DNA of 36,020 bases from Acidimicrobiales bacterium (GTDB lineage Bacteria; Actinomycetota; Acidimicrobiia; Acidimicrobiales; DATDAH01): NCBI GenBank assembly GCA_016794585.1, contig JAEUJM010000050.1, positions 1 through 36,020 of the forward strand. Direction: 5' to 3'. A model generated the notes under the pieces. The model made no database searches and was not told the origin of the DNA. It saw nothing but the letters and a program-made list of their open reading frames with translations. Below are positions 34,964 through 36,020 of this stretch, one piece after another; position 1 is the stretch's first letter; each line of letters starts with the position of its first letter. A program made the translations under genes and the position numbers.

Positions 34964-35841
34964 TGCGGTTCACCGTCTCGCTGCCGTTCACGCCGGCGGA
35001 CCACCTGCTGCCCATCGCCCAGGCGGCGGAGGCCGCGGGCTGGGATGCCATCTCGGTGCCCGACTCGGTCTTCTTCCCCGAACACGTGTCGGCGGGGTAC
35101 CCGTACACGCCCGACGGGGTGCGCTTCTGGCCCGCCGAGGCGCCGTGGCCCGACCCGTGGGTGGCCATCCCGGCCATGGCCGCGGTCACCGAGCGCCTCT
35201 CGTTCTTCACCAACGTGATGAAGGTGGGCATCCGCGAGCCGCTGCTCGTGGCGAAGACGGTCACGTCGACCGCGGCGATGTTCGAGGGGCGGATCGGCAT
35301 CGGCGTCGGCCTGTCGTGGATCCCCGAGGAGTTCGCCTGGCTCGGCCAGGAGATGAAGACCCGGGGCAAGCGCCTCGACGAGGGCATCGAGATCCTGCGA
35401 GCCTGCCTCGCCGGCGGGTGGGTCGAGCACCACGGCAAGCACTACGACTTCGACCGGCTGATGATGGCGCCGGCGCCCGTGGAGCCGGTGCCCATCTACG
35501 TGGGCGGGCACTCCGAGCCGGCGCTGAAGCGGGCGGCCCGCCTCGGCGACGGCTGGATCGCGGTGCAGGTCACGCCGGACGAGATCGCCGAGACCGTGCC
35601 CAAGCTCACCGCTTTCCGCGAGGAGTACGGCACGGCCGACCGACCCTTCGAGATCAAGGTCACGCCCATGGTGATGCCCTCCATCGAGGCCATGGACGAG
35701 CTCGCCGCCCTCGGCGTCACCGACGTCATCACCGTCCCCTGGTACTTCTACGGCGGCGACCCCGAGGCGCTCGACACCAAGCTCCGAGACCTCGAGCGCT
35801 TCGCCGACGAGATCATCGCCCCCCTCCGCGCCCGCACCTGA
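34963..35841 (+). CDS. LLM-class flavin/F420-dependent oxidoreductase
   Basis: 292 aa from ATG 34963 with GAGGAG 8 nt upstream, inside the tandem repeat. It belongs to the luciferase-like monooxygenase family: MRFTVSLPFTPADHLLPIAQAAEAAGWDAISVPDSVFFPEHV at the N terminus, GRIGIGVGLSWIPEEFAWLGQ, TRGKRLDEGIEILRA, PVPIYVGGHSEPALKRAARLGDGWI. The GVGLSW and GGHSEPALKRAARLGDGW segments fit the F420-dependent actinobacterial branch (TIGR-type probable F420 oxidoreductases), though FMN use cannot be excluded. The substrate is unknown. It is preceded by the phosphotransferase gene and followed by a transposase. Confidence 0.92.
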   Translation: MRFTVSLPFTPADHLLPIAQAAEAAGWDAISVPDSVFFPEHVSAGYPYTPDGVRFWPAEAPWPDPWVAIPAMAAVTERLSFFTNVMKVGIREPLLVAKTVTSTAAMFEGRIGIGVGLSWIPEEFAWLGQEMKTRGKRLDEGIEILRACLAGGWVEHHGKHYDFDRLMMAPAPVEPVPIYVGGHSEPALKRAARLGDGWIAVQVTPDEIAETVPKLTAFREEYGTADRPFEIKVTPMVMPSIEAMDELAALGVTDVITVPWYFYGGDPEALDTKLRDLERFADEIIAPLRART

Positions 35842-35934
35842 CCCCACCCACCGTTCTGGTGGCGAGTTGGCGACGTAGGGAGGCTGTTGCGTTAGGTGCT
35901 CGCGTTCAGGTCCGAGACGGGGGAGAATTCGTGG

Positions 35935-36020
35935 GTGGCTCCTCGGTTCCGTGCGGTGACTCGTGATCAGCAGTTCTTGTTGCCTCCTGATGTGCGCGAG
36001 TGGCTCCCGGTGGGCCATCC
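35935..36020 (+). mobile_element. IS1182-like transposase, 5' end, cut by the window
   Basis: GTG 35935 (GGGGGAG about 9 nt upstream) opens APRFRAVTRDQQFLLPPDVREW and continues LPVGHP at the window edge, the standard N terminus of IS1182/IS5-group DUF772 transposases (typically LLLPPDLREWLPEGH). The left end of the element should lie between 35842 and 35934; GGCTGTTGC near 35882 is a possible terminal repeat, unverified since the right end is outside. Only 28 residues are visible. Confidence 0.75.

Larger units (their letters stand above)
34788..34976 (+). repeat. 86-bp tandem repeat overlapping the LLM gene start
   Basis: Two near-identical 86-bp units, 34788-34873 and 34874-34959, and the first 17 bases of a third copy at 34960-34976, which are the start of the LLM oxidoreductase gene. 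Each unit begins GTGATGCG; the units differ mainly in CGATCGACG versus CGGTTCACG near the start and AGC versus AGT near the end. The unit ends with GAGGAG, the ribosome-binding site of the next start codon. GCTCC (34937-34941) can pair with GGAGC (34951-34955), which overlaps that site. Confidence 0.95.

Noticed and set aside
34788..34976. Tandem repeat considered as CRISPR or as a single noncoding repeat
   Set aside because: Units are contiguous with no spacers and overlap a gene start, so it is not a CRISPR array.
34963..35841. A 333-residue version of the LLM oxidoreductase starting at 34840
   Set aside because: The extra residues are out-of-context translation of the tandem repeat; the family starts at MRFTVSLPF, which has its own ribosome-binding site.

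Overview
High-GC, Gram-positive-type chromosomal DNA, almost certainly from an actinobacterium. The evidence is GC-rich codon use, many GTG starts, a DUF5318 gene next to a class A penicillin-binding protein, F420/LLM-type and cytochrome P450 oxidoreductases, and frequent leaderless-looking starts. The gene mix fits an environmental Acidimicrobiia-like lineage, but that placement is inference. No rRNA, tRNA or CRISPR array was recognised.

Layout. Bases 1-6200 are an accessory, decaying island: an ImmA/IrrE-type peptidase remnant with a one-base frameshift, a broken small membrane-protein ORF, an intact pentapeptide-repeat protein with a membrane tail, a broken XRE-type regulator, an unknown 400-aa protein carrying an RHxxxH HEPN-like motif, and an unknown AT-richer 406-aa gene. 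From 6.2 to 14 kb comes ordinary chromosome: a STAS anti-anti-sigma protein, a Tat-exported beta-helix protein, a lipoprotein penicillin-acylase-family hydrolase, and a TetR - cytochrome P450 - nitronate monooxygenase operon with a perfect 16-bp palindromic operator. From 14.2 to 15.9 kb is a second accessory patch: a Fic-protein remnant behind an AbiEii/MenT-like nucleotidyltransferase and its XRE partner (probable toxin-antitoxin pair).

From 15.9 to 22 kb is signalling: a small basic membrane protein, a Ser/Thr protein kinase with a proline-rich linker and membrane tail, and an overlapping pair of a PAS-PAS hybrid histidine kinase and a REC/HD-GYP/REC/LuxR-HTH response regulator. From 22 to 28.6 kb: a DUF192 lipoprotein divergent from a small fatty-acid-hydroxylase-like membrane protein, a short type I pantothenate kinase-like protein convergent with panB (both in the pantothenate/CoA pathway), a zinc-ribbon protein coupled to a PBP1A-type peptidoglycan synthase, DUF5318 and a hypothetical protein. 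From 28.6 to 33.2 kb: an FdhF/YdeP-type molybdopterin oxidoreductase and a large secreted lipase-like hydrolase. From 33.2 to 36 kb: a small helical protein, an APH-family phosphotransferase, a striking 86-bp tandem duplication that carries the ribosome-binding site and start codon of the next gene (an LLM-class oxidoreductase), and the start of an IS1182-like transposase running off the window.

No clearly new multi-gene system is proven here. The best candidates for follow-up are the 86-bp repeat leader with coupled 28-codon mini-ORFs, the double-REC HD-GYP/LuxR regulator, and the HEPN-motif protein in the decayed island.
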